DNA of 44,769 nucleotides from assembly GCA_020429915.1 (NCBI GenBank), contig JAGQKV010000013.1:31787-76555 (forward strand). Reading direction: 5' to 3'. The stretch's first letter is position 1, and each line of letters starts with the position of its first letter. The DNA is from Candidatus Omnitrophota bacterium. GTDB lineage: Bacteria > Omnitrophota > Gorgyraeia > Zapsychrales > Zapsychraceae. The position numbers and the translations under genes are program-made. Below are positions 1 through 8,108 of the stretch, in pieces. The notes below the pieces were generated by a model, which had not been told where the DNA came from, did not search any database, and saw only the letters and a list, made by a program, of their open reading frames with translations.

Positions 1-710
1 TGAGATGCGCTTTCTGAAGCTGATTGAGAAGCTGAATCAGAAGCTGATTCTTCGTTGCTGCTGCTTCCGTATGATACGCTTCCGTCCAAGCCCCAGCTGG
101 ATGAGCTTTCAGCAGAATTTTGCTGCTGATCGCTGGCTGTATCCGTGTGGTCGCTGCTGGCGCTTTGAGAAGCTTGGTTAGAAGCACTTTCGTCCAGCGT
201 GGAGCTGCTGCTGGCTGAGGCGCTTTCTTCCTTTGAGTTGATGTCGTTGTAAGTCACGCTGTGTGTTTCGGAAGAGCTGGCTGAACTGGTGGTCACGTTC
301 ATGTTTTCTTCCATAACTGATGTGGAGTAGTCCACGCTCAGTGTTTCTTCCACAGTTGTTGACTTTGTTTCCATGCCCGGTCCGAAGTTGGTGGCAGTGG
401 CTTCATTGCTATGGTTAACGTCGATAGCGCCTTCGGCGGCGTTTGATACGTTGGTTTGGACGTTAACAGCTGAATCAACCGCGTTGGCGTTGCTGATCGC
501 CTTTACATTGGCTTGCGATTCAGATTCCACCTTCAACATGTTGAACTTGCTCGATTTCTTTCCATTGGCTTCGCCCTTGGCGAGAACCCATTCGCCAGCC
601 GCGATTTCATCCATTTCGGCGTCTGACAGTGCAACGGCGTCAGATGCGTGTACCGAGATCGGATATGCCGCGAAGCTGAGCGCTAACATCATGGCGATGA
701 ATTTTTTCAT
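1..710 (-). CDS. Ser/Ala-rich exported protein, C-terminus beyond the window
   Basis: An open frame runs on the minus strand from ATG at 710 to the window edge without a stop (236 codons visible). GAAGG lies 9 nt before the ATG. Residues 1-22 form a signal peptide (MKKF, hydrophobic core, A-x-A type end VHAS). Residues 27-39 (ALSDAEMDEIAAG) carry an acidic motif ending in Ala-Gly, common just after the signal peptide in small exported proteins. From about residue 125 the chain is dominated by Ser, Ala, Glu, Asp and Gln and looks disordered, as in surface adhesins or stalk regions. No catalytic motif is visible. The function is unknown; a cell-surface or matrix protein is an inference. The gene has a leader of up to about 370 nt with hairpins. 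Confidence 0.8.
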   Translation of the reverse strand, partial: MKKFIAMMLALSFAAYPISVHASDAVALSDAEMDEIAAGEWVLAKGEANGKKSSKFNMLKVESESQANVKAISNANAVDSAVNVQTNVSNAAEGAIDVNHSNEATATNFGPGMETKSTTVEETLSVDYSTSVMEENMNVTTSSASSSETHSVTYNDINSKEESASASSSSTLDESASNQASQSASSDHTDTASDQQQNSAESSSSWGLDGSVSYGSSSNEESASDSASQSASESAS

Positions 711-1093
711 TTTTTGTATCCTTCGTTTGCTTTATTTTCCGTATTGTTTAACCGTGGGCGCCGAAAGTTTCCTTTACCTTCCGCAATAACCCATATTTTT
801 TCAAGTGTCGCCGTAACGGATCGAGTCCGTTACTCCCAAATTCACCTCCTTTCCGGCGTTTTTACTTGGTTCTATGCAAAAAAGACAATCCTGAGGGTAC
901 AGACCTTCCCGCGAATTGTCTTTTCTTCATCAGTTTCCGTTTTGTGTTGCTGCAGAACATAGTGCAATAAACCCGGTTGACATTTTTGTCCTCCAAGAGT
1001 AACAGAAAACGCTTCCTTGAAAATGGAAAATATTGATAAACCCCTGTAAATTTTTGTGATCGCAAAAAATTACTTGAGTTTTTGCAAACAGTT
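711..1093 (-). promoter_or_regulatory. Structured 5' leader of the Ser-rich protein gene
   Basis: This is a non-coding stretch of about 380 bases. Read on the minus strand it holds a 10-bp inverted repeat (924-915 with 889-880) whose 3' arm runs into six T, which resembles an intrinsic terminator or attenuator. Next comes a strong Shine-Dalgarno-like AAAGGAGG (853-846). It is followed by a perfect 8-bp hairpin with a 5-nt loop (833-813). A frame of about 12-14 codons starting with GTG or TTG follows the AAAGGAGG and spans the hairpin. I recognise no named riboswitch class. Confidence 0.4.
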
Positions 1094-1098
1094 ACCCA
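1083..1098 (-). promoter_or_regulatory. Possible sigma-54 (-24/-12) promoter
   Basis: On the minus strand the site reads TGG-N8-TTTGCA-like, with GG and GC separated by exactly 10 bases as sigma-54 needs. It would drive the Ser-rich gene at 710. The central bases fit the consensus poorly, and the site overlaps an arm of the hairpin after the upstream gene, so it may be coincidence. Confidence 0.25.
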
Positions 1099-1120
1099 GA
1101 CACTATGGGACGACCTGGGT
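1094..1120 (-). terminator. Hairpin at the end of the DUF5677-like gene
   Basis: ACCCAG (1094-1099) and CTGGGT (1115-1120) form a 6-bp stem right at the stop codon of the minus-strand gene. There is no clear T-run, so termination would be weak. Confidence 0.3.
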
Positions 1121-2034
1121 CACTCTTTTGGGTTGTTCGGTTTTTGAAAGGTGACGATGGTGTCGCGAATGGAGGGCGAAGGGGGTTTTGTTGCAGAGGA
1201 GTCGGCGGATCCGTCCTGTGCCGCCGCGCGTTTGAATATTTCCGCGCTTTTTTCTAGCAGGCGATCGATCTGCGCGCGTTGTCCAAGTTGGAAAAGCTCG
1301 TCGGTAACAGTCAGAAAATCCAGGGCGTAGGCAATCGCATTTTCCAGATTGGAGACGATGCCGATGGCCGATGGCTGAGGTGAAAAGGTGAGTTGATTGT
1401 CATTCTGAATAAGGTATTCATTGTCTCCGAGTATACTCGGATGCGAGAAGCGGGAACAAAGCCGGAAGGTCTTCTCGTATTCGTCCAGCAATGTGCGGTT
1501 CACTTTGCGGGCCATATCACGCACACTCTTGCCGGACCAAGTGATCAGCGCGCGGTCGGAGGTGATATCGAATTCCTCCCGGAACTCCTGCACTTTCCCT
1601 AATACAAGATTCTTTCGTTCCAGGAAGGCGTTCTTATCGGCATCCGAGCCGTGACGGGCCGACAATTCCTGTTCCGGCAGCTGACGTTTGAATATGACCC
1701 ATTTGTAAGCGACAAAGCGTTTGGCCAAGGTGTTGGCCGTGGACTTGTCATGCACGATGTAGCGGGCCGTGATCAGATTTTCCAGCAGGCTGCGCATCAG
1801 GGTCGCTACGTCCTGGCCGAAGCCGGACCGGCAGAGAATGATGACCGAGGAAAAAGTCTTGATCGAACGGGTGAGGATGAACAGAAAAATCCGCTGGTAC
1901 GCCGGCAGATCAAAGAGCTTGATGCGCCGCTTGTTGAATTCTTCCAGCGATGCGGCGATAAAAGCGTCTATCTCGTCGGAGAAAGCAAAAATTTCAGCGA
2001 AGGATTTGGGATTGAAATGGCGGTTTTCGGTCAT
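1120..2034 (-). CDS. DUF5677-like protein of unknown function
   Basis: The 304-residue protein is cytoplasmic, with no signal peptide or clear membrane segment. The central part resembles DUF5677 proteins: a helical core with an Arg...Leu-Leu-Glu motif (MRSLLENLITARYI, near residue 80) and a later Ser-His-Pro (RFSHPS, near 197). These proteins are often single genes in bacterial accessory regions and have no firmly established role. The C-terminal 40 residues (Ser, Pro, Lys) look disordered. The start at 2034 lacks a good ribosome-binding site, but an extended -10 promoter lies 45 nt upstream. It faces away from the PEP-CTERM gene and appears monocistronic. The family assignment is from pattern memory only. 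Confidence 0.6.
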   Translation of the reverse strand: MTENRHFNPKSFAEIFAFSDEIDAFIAASLEEFNKRRIKLFDLPAYQRIFLFILTRSIKTFSSVIILCRSGFGQDVATLMRSLLENLITARYIVHDKSTANTLAKRFVAYKWVIFKRQLPEQELSARHGSDADKNAFLERKNLVLGKVQEFREEFDITSDRALITWSGKSVRDMARKVNRTLLDEYEKTFRLCSRFSHPSILGDNEYLIQNDNQLTFSPQPSAIGIVSNLENAIAYALDFLTVTDELFQLGQRAQIDRLLEKSAEIFKRAAAQDGSADSSATKPPSPSIRDTIVTFQKPNNPKE

Positions 2035-2078
2035 GGTTAATCTTTGCCAAATTAATTGTCAAGTCAAAAATTTCCGCT

Positions 2079-2087
2079 ATTATAGCA
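2079..2087 (-). promoter_or_regulatory. Extended -10 promoter for the DUF5677-like gene
   Basis: On the minus strand TGC-TATAAT is a perfect -10 with an extended TG element. The -35 region is poor. It sits about 45 nt before the ATG at 2034. Confidence 0.55.
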
Positions 2088-2299
2088 CAAGGGTGCGTGA
2101 TCACCTAGTGCCGGAAGCGTTGCCGGACAAGGCCCCAGCCGGGGGGCGACGCTGCCGAATCTTCCGGTTTTGCCGCTATAAAGCTGTTTTCGGCCGGATT
2201 GCAAAAAATATTTTTCCTCAAGACAAAAAATTACTAGTGCGTATCCGTCGAGCAAGGTCATATTTTTACTGCTGTCCCGGTATGTCATAGTGCGACCTA
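2088..2299. other. Divergent intergenic region without a gene
   Basis: This lies between the divergent promoters at 2079-2087 and 2300-2329. It holds a GC-rich patch with a short hairpin (GCCCC/GGGGC near 2130-2147). I see no gene or recognised RNA here. Confidence 0.4.
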
Positions 2300-2329
2300 T
2301 TGACTGAGGAATTAAAAGTAACATATACT
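2300..2329 (+). promoter_or_regulatory. Sigma-70 promoter of the PEP-CTERM gene
   Basis: TTGACT (2300-2305), an 18-bp spacer and TATACT (2324-2329) form a near-consensus promoter about 75 nt before the start at 2410. Confidence 0.65.
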
Positions 2330-2409
2330 AGCTGCAATTAAATATGGAAAGTCCGTCTTCACCAGAGAAAGAAGGACTACAGACACGACAACACGTGAAG
2401 GAGATGAAA

Positions 2410-3270
2410 ATGAAGAGGGGGAAAGCAACAGACAAGTTTTTCGGAGTAATTATGCTGACAGCAATGATAGGTTTGCTGGCAGGTCCCGCCTATGCGTTGA
2501 CACCTGTCGACCTCGAGCTGTCACTGCTCGTCGACGTATCAAGCAGTGTGGACGGTGACGAATTTGATTTGCAAAAACAAGGCTACGCCAACGCGTTTAA
2601 CAATCCGGCAGTTGTTGCGGCCATCGAGAACGGAACCATCGGTTCCGTCGCCGTCAACATGGTCTTCTGGTCATCCTCAGGAAATCAGGAAGAAGTCGTT
2701 CCCTGGACCCTGATCACCGACGCCGCCAGCGCGCAGGCTTTCGCGAACGCGGTCTTGGCTGCTAACCGCCCGTTTTTCGGTCTGACTGGACCGGGTACGG
2801 CTATTAACTGTGTGGTCAACGGTGGATGTACCAACGACGATGATTCAGCCATCAGCACCTTTTCCAGTAATGACTTTGACGGGACCCGTAAGGTTATCGA
2901 CGTCTCCGGCGACGGTACGGAGAACACCGGGGCCGATACGGCCACGGCCAGCGCCAATGCCGAAAACAACGGTATCTCGATCAACGGTCTGGCCATCGGG
3001 AACGATCAGTTGGTCGAGTGGTATGAAGAGAACGTCATCACCTCTCAAGGATTCGTAGTACAGGCCGAAGATTTTGACGCTTTCGGAGATGCCATCCTGA
3101 CCAAGATCCAAACCGAAATTGAACCGAATCCCGAACCAGAACCGGAACCGGAACCCGAACCGCAACCGGAACCGGATCCGGACCCGGCAGCTGTTCCGGA
3201 ACCGGGTACACTCGGATTGTTGGCCGCCGGTCTGGGCGCTCTGAAGCTGCGCCGCATGAAGAAGGCCTAA
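2410..3270 (+). CDS. DUF1194 (vWA-like) protein with PEP-CTERM sorting tail
   Basis: I start it at the ATG at 2410, six nt after AAGGAG (286 aa); a longer frame begins at 2344. Residues 1-29 form a signal peptide ending AYA. The body matches DUF1194, a von Willebrand A-like domain: a MIDAS motif DVSSS (residues 42-46), then VSGDGTEN further on. A Glu-Pro-rich spacer follows. The last 25 residues form a PEP-CTERM signal: VPEPGTLG, a hydrophobic helix, then a basic RRMKK end. Such tails are cleaved by an exosortase during export of matrix-associated proteins; no exosortase gene is in this window. The role is probably surface or matrix adhesion (inference). It has its own promoter and terminator. 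Confidence 0.88.
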   Translation: MKRGKATDKFFGVIMLTAMIGLLAGPAYALTPVDLELSLLVDVSSSVDGDEFDLQKQGYANAFNNPAVVAAIENGTIGSVAVNMVFWSSSGNQEEVVPWTLITDAASAQAFANAVLAANRPFFGLTGPGTAINCVVNGGCTNDDDSAISTFSSNDFDGTRKVIDVSGDGTENTGADTATASANAENNGISINGLAIGNDQLVEWYEENVITSQGFVVQAEDFDAFGDAILTKIQTEIEPNPEPEPEPEPEPQPEPDPDPAAVPEPGTLGLLAAGLGALKLRRMKKA

Positions 3271-3307
3271 TCGGTTAACCGAGAGTATTCTCTGGATTTC
3301 ATCTCCT

Positions 3308-3348
3308 AGAGGCCCTTATCCCCGCAAGCGGGGGTGAGGGCCTCTTTC
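3308..3348 (+). terminator. Strong intrinsic terminator
   Basis: AGAGGCCCT (3308-3316) pairs with AGGGCCTCT (3337-3345) around an inner CCCCGC/GCGGGG stem, followed by a short T-rich run. It closes the PEP-CTERM gene. Confidence 0.85.
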
Positions 3349-3401
3349 TGTGTAAGGCCCGGTTAGAACGTTTGTGTCCGAGTAAGTCCGGGATGCGTCT
3401 C

Positions 3402-3430
3402 TTGACAAGGTTGGGTCCAGGAAGTATATT
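3402..3430 (+). promoter_or_regulatory. Near-consensus sigma-70 promoter
   Basis: TTGACA (3402-3407), a 17-bp spacer, TATATT (3425-3430). The predicted start of transcription, near 3437, leaves only about 20-40 nt before the gene. Confidence 0.75.
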
Positions 3431-3457
3431 TGCCTCACGGTTAACGACACACATGCC

Positions 3458-4045
3458 ATGCAACTACTATTTCACATGTTTAAACACACTCTTTCGGTCC
3501 TCACCATACTTTTAGTGCTCTGCGCCCAAGGGGCTCAGGCCCAGGCGCAGGGAATGTTTATCACCGATGACGATTTGGCCCGTTTCGTGAAGGACGCGGA
3601 TCTCATCATCGAGGGTGAGGTGGACATGATTACCGGCGAAGTCGCCAAGACGGTACCGAATTATGTCGGCCAGGGCCGGCAGCAGATCATGCTGGACTTC
3701 GGGACGGTGGCTGCCATCGACTTTGCCGTGGACCAGTCCTTGAAGGGGGTTTCAAAGGAGGGCAAGCGGATCCGAATTTACGCCAAACCCGACTTTACCG
3801 GCAGTTTCCAGACCCTGCTGCCAAATCGTAAATATTTGCTGTTTCTAAAGAAGCACCGGTTTAAAAAGGGCTATGAAGTTATGGATAAAGGGCGGTTGGA
3901 GTGGACCGTCTTTGACTATGAAGGGACCCGCAAGGTCAAATCCTCATCTCAGCTCCCCCAGTACCGCCCCATGGACGAATACCTGGATTACGAAGAATTG
4001 ATCCGGCAAATCTCTGCCCATCTCACCCTGGCAGACCCCAAATAG
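3458..4045 (+). CDS. Exported protein of unknown function
   Basis: The 195-residue protein has a signal peptide (hydrophobic run TLSVLTILLVLCA, cleavage probably after one of the AQAQA alanines). The mature part starts with an acidic helix (DDDLARFVKDADLIIEGEV), then alternating beta-type segments. The pattern of an exposed strand after a D-A-D-L-I-I-x-G motif is common in small secreted beta-barrel-like proteins, but I recognise no family. The start is 3458 or the in-frame ATG at 3476; neither has a Shine-Dalgarno site and the leader is short. It stands alone between its promoter and a long gene-free stretch. Confidence 0.7.
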   Translation: MQLLFHMFKHTLSVLTILLVLCAQGAQAQAQGMFITDDDLARFVKDADLIIEGEVDMITGEVAKTVPNYVGQGRQQIMLDFGTVAAIDFAVDQSLKGVSKEGKRIRIYAKPDFTGSFQTLLPNRKYLLFLKKHRFKKGYEVMDKGRLEWTVFDYEGTRKVKSSSQLPQYRPMDEYLDYEELIRQISAHLTLADPK

Positions 4046-4427
4046 CCAACCTGCAAGCGCCACTCTGACCCACCCCTATATATAGAGTAATCAAGGACTG
4101 ATACGTCAAGATAATGTGTTTGATCGCCAGATTCTTTTTATGTGCTACATATACTCGTAACTTTATATCTTACACATATTTATATATTTACTAATAGGGC
4201 GCGGAGGAGGCGAAGGGGACGATTTTGGGCATTCGTCAGGCGTCTGCCGGTCTCCGGATTGGTGCCGCAGGATATTTTAGTTGCAAAAGTCAGCCCTGAA
4301 AACTGCCTAGTTTTTGCACATCGGCGGCATGCCTGTCCGGGACAGTCCGATAGGGTCCTTTTCTCGACGAGAAAGAAGGTATTTCAACGGCCCACATCCG
4401 GGACCGGTAGGGCAGAAAATTAATTCC
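4046..4427. other. Gene-free stretch with AT-rich block and structured GC-rich block
   Basis: 4070-4195 is very AT-rich (runs of TATATA type). 4196-4420 is GC-rich and holds several inverted repeats: TGCAAAA/TTTTGCA (4282-4288, 4312-4318), CTGTC/GACAG near 4333-4345, and a near-palindrome at 4357-4379. An open frame at 4142-4423 has an Arg-run composition and no ribosome-binding site, so I do not call it a gene. A non-coding RNA or regulatory region upstream of the pilus operon is possible. Confidence 0.35.
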
Positions 4428-4456
4428 TTGACAAAAATCACGTCTTTTCCTATACT
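4428..4456 (+). promoter_or_regulatory. Consensus-like promoter of the pilus operon
   Basis: TTGACA (4428-4433), a 17-bp spacer, TATACT (4451-4456). It lies about 110 nt before the ATPase start, leaving a leader of roughly 105 nt. Confidence 0.75.
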
Positions 4457-4567
4457 TACGATCCTGCTCAAAAAATAGGCAGATTGATCTGTTGCGTCAA
4501 AAGTTCGATTTTCCATGAACGGCCGGCAACGGCCAAACACCGAGAACCGACGGTCAAAGGAGCAGCC

Positions 4568-6271
4568 ATGAAAATTGGCGAGACCCTGAAAAAAGCCGGT
4601 CTCCTCACGGATGAGGAACTTACCCGGGCCCTGGACGAGCAGAAGATCAGCCATGACCGCTTGGGTGACATTATCCTTAAAATGGGATTCGTCACGCCCG
4701 AATCTCTGGCCCCGGCCCTTGCCACGTATTTTCGTATTCCCTTCGTTAATCTGCGGGAGATTTATAAGGACCTCAGCGCTGAGCTCATCGACACGATCCC
4801 CGAGGAGCTGGCGACCCGTTTTAACGTGATCCCCATAGAGGTTCGCGACGCGACTCTGATCGTCGCCACGTTTGACCCGCTTAACTTGCTGGCAATAGAC
4901 ACCTTACGTCTTAAGACCGGCTACAAAATAGAATGTGTCGTGGCCGGTGAGGACGACATTCGTGAGGCCATCGACTATTGCTACCATAATCTGCCCCGCA
5001 TGCGGCAGCATATCAAGCAGTTTATCGACACCGAGCTGGATGTCGAGGAGGGCTCGGCCCCCAAGTCCGGCGACCGGCCGCTGGCCGATGTCACCTATGG
5101 TGCGGGCGACCAGCCGGTTGTTCAGTTTGTGCGTTCGCTGATCGTGCAGGCGGTCAACAGCCGGGCCAGTGACATCCATCTGCAGCCCAAGCAAGACCGT
5201 GCCGAGCTGCGTTTCCGGGTGGACGGGGTATTGTGCCAGATCGATCCGCCGCCGCTCGAGATGCTGTCGGCCATCAATACCCGCATCAAGATCCTGGCCA
5301 ATCTGGATATCGCGGAAAAGCGGCTGCCGCAGGACGGCCGCTTCAAGATCAATATTGCCGGACATGAAGTCGACCTGCGGGTCTCGACTTTTCCGACCAT
5401 TTACGGCGAAAGCGTGGTGTTGCGCTTGCTGGATGCCAGTGCGCCGTTGCTCGGGCTTGAGCAGCTCGGCATGCTCGACCGGGACCTCGAAACATTCCGC
5501 TCGATGCTACGCAAGCCGTACGGCTTGATCCTCGTCACCGGTCCCACGGGATCCGGTAAGACCACCACCTTGTACACATGCCTGAACGAAATCAAATCCG
5601 TTGACAAGAATATCATCACCCTGGAAGACCCTGTCGAGTACCGGTTGCCGTTCATCCAGCAATCTCAAGTCAATCCGACGATCGGCTTCGACTTTGCCCG
5701 CGGATTGCGCTCAATTTTGCGACAGGACCCGGATGTCATCATGGTGGGAGAAATCCGCGACCAGGAGACCGCCGAGATCGCGATGCACGCGGCGTTGACC
5801 GGTCATCTCGTTTTTGCCACATTGCATACCAACGATGCGGCCGGCGCACCGGTCCGCTTGACGAAGATGGGGGTGGAACCGTTTCTCATCACCTCGTCGG
5901 TGCTGGGCGTGGTCGCCCAACGGCTGATCCGTCTGATTTGCGACGAATGCCGCGAACCGTATGCCATGGACAAGGACACCTGGCAGCAATTCGGAATCCA
6001 TCAGAACGGATACCGGATCTTTCACGGCCGGGGGTGTCCGGCTTGTATGAACAGCGGCTACGTGGGCCGCAAGGGGATTTACGAGTTGCTGGTTCCCAAT
6101 GACGAGATGCGCAAGGCGATCCTCGACGGAAATTCCAGCGAAGACATCCGGCAAATCGCCACCCGTAACGGCATGCGGACACTGCGGCAGATCGGTATTG
6201 AGTATCTCAAGCGGGGTAAAACCACACCGGAAGAGATCCTGCGTGTCACGCAGGAAACTGAGGAGCTTTAG
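4568..6271 (+). CDS. pilB: Type IV pilus / type II secretion assembly ATPase
   Basis: This cytoplasmic hexameric ATPase powers pilin or pseudopilin polymerisation. I start at the ATG at 4568 after AAAGGAG (567 aa); a longer frame from 4484 has no support. It has a GspE-type N-terminal domain (residues 1-140), a middle domain with SDIHLQP (201-207), Walker A GPTGSGKT (325-332), an Asp box LEDPVEY (352-358), Walker B DVIMVGEIRD (389-398) and the HLVFATLHTND His box. A zinc site is formed by Cys458, Cys461, Cys490 and Cys493, all present. The length is typical of PilB/GspE. It is first in an eight-gene operon with its own promoter. No retraction ATPase (PilT) lies in the window, so a type II-like pseudopilus is equally possible. 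Confidence 0.95.
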   Translation: MKIGETLKKAGLLTDEELTRALDEQKISHDRLGDIILKMGFVTPESLAPALATYFRIPFVNLREIYKDLSAELIDTIPEELATRFNVIPIEVRDATLIVATFDPLNLLAIDTLRLKTGYKIECVVAGEDDIREAIDYCYHNLPRMRQHIKQFIDTELDVEEGSAPKSGDRPLADVTYGAGDQPVVQFVRSLIVQAVNSRASDIHLQPKQDRAELRFRVDGVLCQIDPPPLEMLSAINTRIKILANLDIAEKRLPQDGRFKINIAGHEVDLRVSTFPTIYGESVVLRLLDASAPLLGLEQLGMLDRDLETFRSMLRKPYGLILVTGPTGSGKTTTLYTCLNEIKSVDKNIITLEDPVEYRLPFIQQSQVNPTIGFDFARGLRSILRQDPDVIMVGEIRDQETAEIAMHAALTGHLVFATLHTNDAAGAPVRLTKMGVEPFLITSSVLGVVAQRLIRLICDECREPYAMDKDTWQQFGIHQNGYRIFHGRGCPACMNSGYVGRKGIYELLVPNDEMRKAILDGNSSEDIRQIATRNGMRTLRQIGIEYLKRGKTTPEEILRVTQETEEL

Positions 6272-6273
6272 CT

Positions 6274-7491
6274 ATGGAATTTAAATACATCGCCAGTCAC
6301 AGAAAGACGGGAGAAAAGGTCAACGGTATCGCCACTGCCCCCAGTGTGTCCGACCTGGTGATGCGGTTGAAGACCGATGATCTGATCCCGCTGAAAATCC
6401 ACGCCGCCGACGAGGTGGCGCGGCGCCGAATCCGGTTCAACTCCTGGCGTAATACTGTTACCGGCAAAGAGCTGGCCGTCTTCACCCGCCAGCTGGCTGC
6501 GACGCTGAGTGCCGGCCTGCTTTTGACGGAGGCCTTGGAAACCATCGCGGATGATCTGGAAAACAAGTACTTCGCCAAGGTTATCAGCGACGTGCGGGAT
6601 CGGATCCAGGCCGGATCCGATTTTTCCAGTGCGCTGGAGCGGTATCCGCGGATTTTTCCGGTGACTTATACGTCTATCGTTCAGTCCGGCGAGGCAACCG
6701 GTAATCTGCATGTCACGATGGCCAGCCTGGCCAAATATCTGGAAGCATCGGAGCGGCTCAAGGAAAAGGTCAAGAATGCCGTGCGCTACCCGTTGTTTGT
6801 CCTGAGTTTCGCCCTGTTTGTGCTGTTCGTGATCGTGTTTTTCCTGATCCCGAAATTCCAGACGATGTTCATGTCGTCGGGCGCAGAGCTCCCGCTGTTG
6901 ACCCGCATGGTTGTCGGTTTCAGTCAGTGGTGTATACACTTCTTCCCGTTTGTCCTGGTCGGCGCGGTTCTCGCGTGGGCTTTGGTCCTGTACAGCATGC
7001 GCTTTGAGCGTTTCCATGATTTTGTTGACCGGTTAAAATTGAAAATACCGGTCTTGGGTAAGGAAGTCATCCACAAATCGATCATTTCGCGCTACTGCCG
7101 GACGCTGGGCTTTCTTTTGGAGGGGGGTGTCGGCTTGTCGCGTTCCCTTGAGATTACGGGGGTGGCCGTCGATCACCTGCCCCTGAGCCGGGCGATTGAA
7201 AGCCTGCGTCGTCGCGTGATCTCAGGCGCGTCGATTTCCGACGAGATGCGCAAGTTCCCGATCTTTCCGCGGCTGGCGTCCAAGATGACCGCGGTGGGCG
7301 AGCGCAGCGGGAAGATCCATGAAATGCTCACCCGAACGGCCGACTATTATGATGACGAACTGGAGTCGTCATTGCAAAATTTAACCACCATGCTTGAGCC
7401 GCTGCTGATCATCCTGGTCGGCGGGATCGTGCTGTTGGTCGTGCTGGCCCTGTATTTGCCGATCTTTCAGATGTCGATGGCAATAAGCTAA
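6274..7491 (+). CDS. pilC: Pilus/secretion inner-membrane platform protein
   Basis: The 405-residue PilC/GspF protein is the membrane platform that couples the ATPase to the growing pilus. It has two homologous cytoplasmic GspF domains (about 65-165 and 270-370). Each carries a conserved tract: FTRQLAATLSAGLLL near 70-84 and YCRTLGFLLEGGVGL near 274-288. Membrane segments are at about 172-192, 222-240 and 376-396. The Gly-Glu pairs SGEATG (138-143) and VGERSG (341-346) typical of the family are present. It starts 2 nt after the ATPase stop, with GAGGAG upstream, so translation is probably coupled. Confidence 0.95.
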   Translation: MEFKYIASHRKTGEKVNGIATAPSVSDLVMRLKTDDLIPLKIHAADEVARRRIRFNSWRNTVTGKELAVFTRQLAATLSAGLLLTEALETIADDLENKYFAKVISDVRDRIQAGSDFSSALERYPRIFPVTYTSIVQSGEATGNLHVTMASLAKYLEASERLKEKVKNAVRYPLFVLSFALFVLFVIVFFLIPKFQTMFMSSGAELPLLTRMVVGFSQWCIHFFPFVLVGAVLAWALVLYSMRFERFHDFVDRLKLKIPVLGKEVIHKSIISRYCRTLGFLLEGGVGLSRSLEITGVAVDHLPLSRAIESLRRRVISGASISDEMRKFPIFPRLASKMTAVGERSGKIHEMLTRTADYYDDELESSLQNLTTMLEPLLIILVGGIVLLVVLALYLPIFQMSMAIS

Positions 7492-7534
7492 ACATTTTCA
7501 ACATGGCATGACAAAATCCCGAGGAGGAAAAACA

Positions 7535-8089
7535 ATGAACGCAATCAGAACGAAACAATCCGGTTTTACGATGGTCGAACTTTTGGTGGTCCTGGTAATC
7601 ATCGGAATCCTTGCCGCCGTAGCAACACCGATATTTTTGGGCAATACCCAGAAGGCGAAGGCCTCCGAAGCGGTGGCGACGATGAGTTTGATCCGTCAGG
7701 CTCAGAGGGATTATTTTATCAACAATAATCAATATCTTACCAGTATTCAGGATATCAGTTCCACGGCTCCCGCCGGATTTGACATTGATACGGGCATGAC
7801 CCAATATTTCGGTAACAGTGCCTTTCGGGTTGTTAATGTCAATCAGGCCTCAGCTCCGTTTACACAACTGGTTGGGGAGGGACAAAATCAGCAAGCTTCA
7901 GCTCCCAGCGCGCAGGATTATGTCATAGTCGCTAATGGTGCGAATAGTAATCAGTGTGCCGCAGCAGCCACAAACGGCGACAACTGTGCATTACGGCAAA
8001 CTGATGTGAATGCTTTCAGGTTGGAAATGGACAATTCCGGGCGTACTTTTGTGTCGTATGATGCCGGAGCTAGTTGGCAAAGGTACTAA
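7535..8089 (+). CDS. Type IV major pilin or pseudopilin
   Basis: I start at the ATG at 7535, 7 nt after GAGGAGG (184 aa). The N-terminus is a classic class III signal: basic leader, Gly10, then Phe11-Thr-Met-Val-Glu15, followed by the hydrophobic alpha-1 helix. Prepilin peptidase would cut after Gly10; Glu15 is the +5 residue needed for assembly. The C-terminal globular part has two Cys (in NQCAAA and DNCALR) that could close a disulfide loop. It is the largest classical pilin in the operon and has the best ribosome-binding site, so it is the likely main subunit. GspG-type T2SS pseudopilin is the alternative; the length favours a pilin. No prepilin peptidase is in the window. Confidence 0.9.
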   Translation: MNAIRTKQSGFTMVELLVVLVIIGILAAVATPIFLGNTQKAKASEAVATMSLIRQAQRDYFINNNQYLTSIQDISSTAPAGFDIDTGMTQYFGNSAFRVVNVNQASAPFTQLVGEGQNQQASAPSAQDYVIVANGANSNQCAAAATNGDNCALRQTDVNAFRLEMDNSGRTFVSYDAGASWQRY

Positions 8090-8108
8090 TCAGGGCGGGA
8101 GGCGTCAA

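Noticed and set aside
373-789. Plus-strand open frame of 138 codons
   Set aside because: It is the antisense of the Ser-rich minus-strand gene, which has a signal peptide, a ribosome-binding site and an open frame to the window edge.
927-933. CTGATGA (minus strand) resembling a hammerhead ribozyme core
   Set aside because: The expected GAAA after stem II and the cleavage-site stem are not found.
3120-3185. Glu-Pro repeat considered as a DNA microsatellite element
   Set aside because: It is in frame within the PEP-CTERM protein and acts as a spacer before the sorting tail.
4142-4423. 93-codon plus-strand frame
   Set aside because: Composition is Arg-run and AT-tract driven, there is no ribosome-binding site and no recognisable domain.
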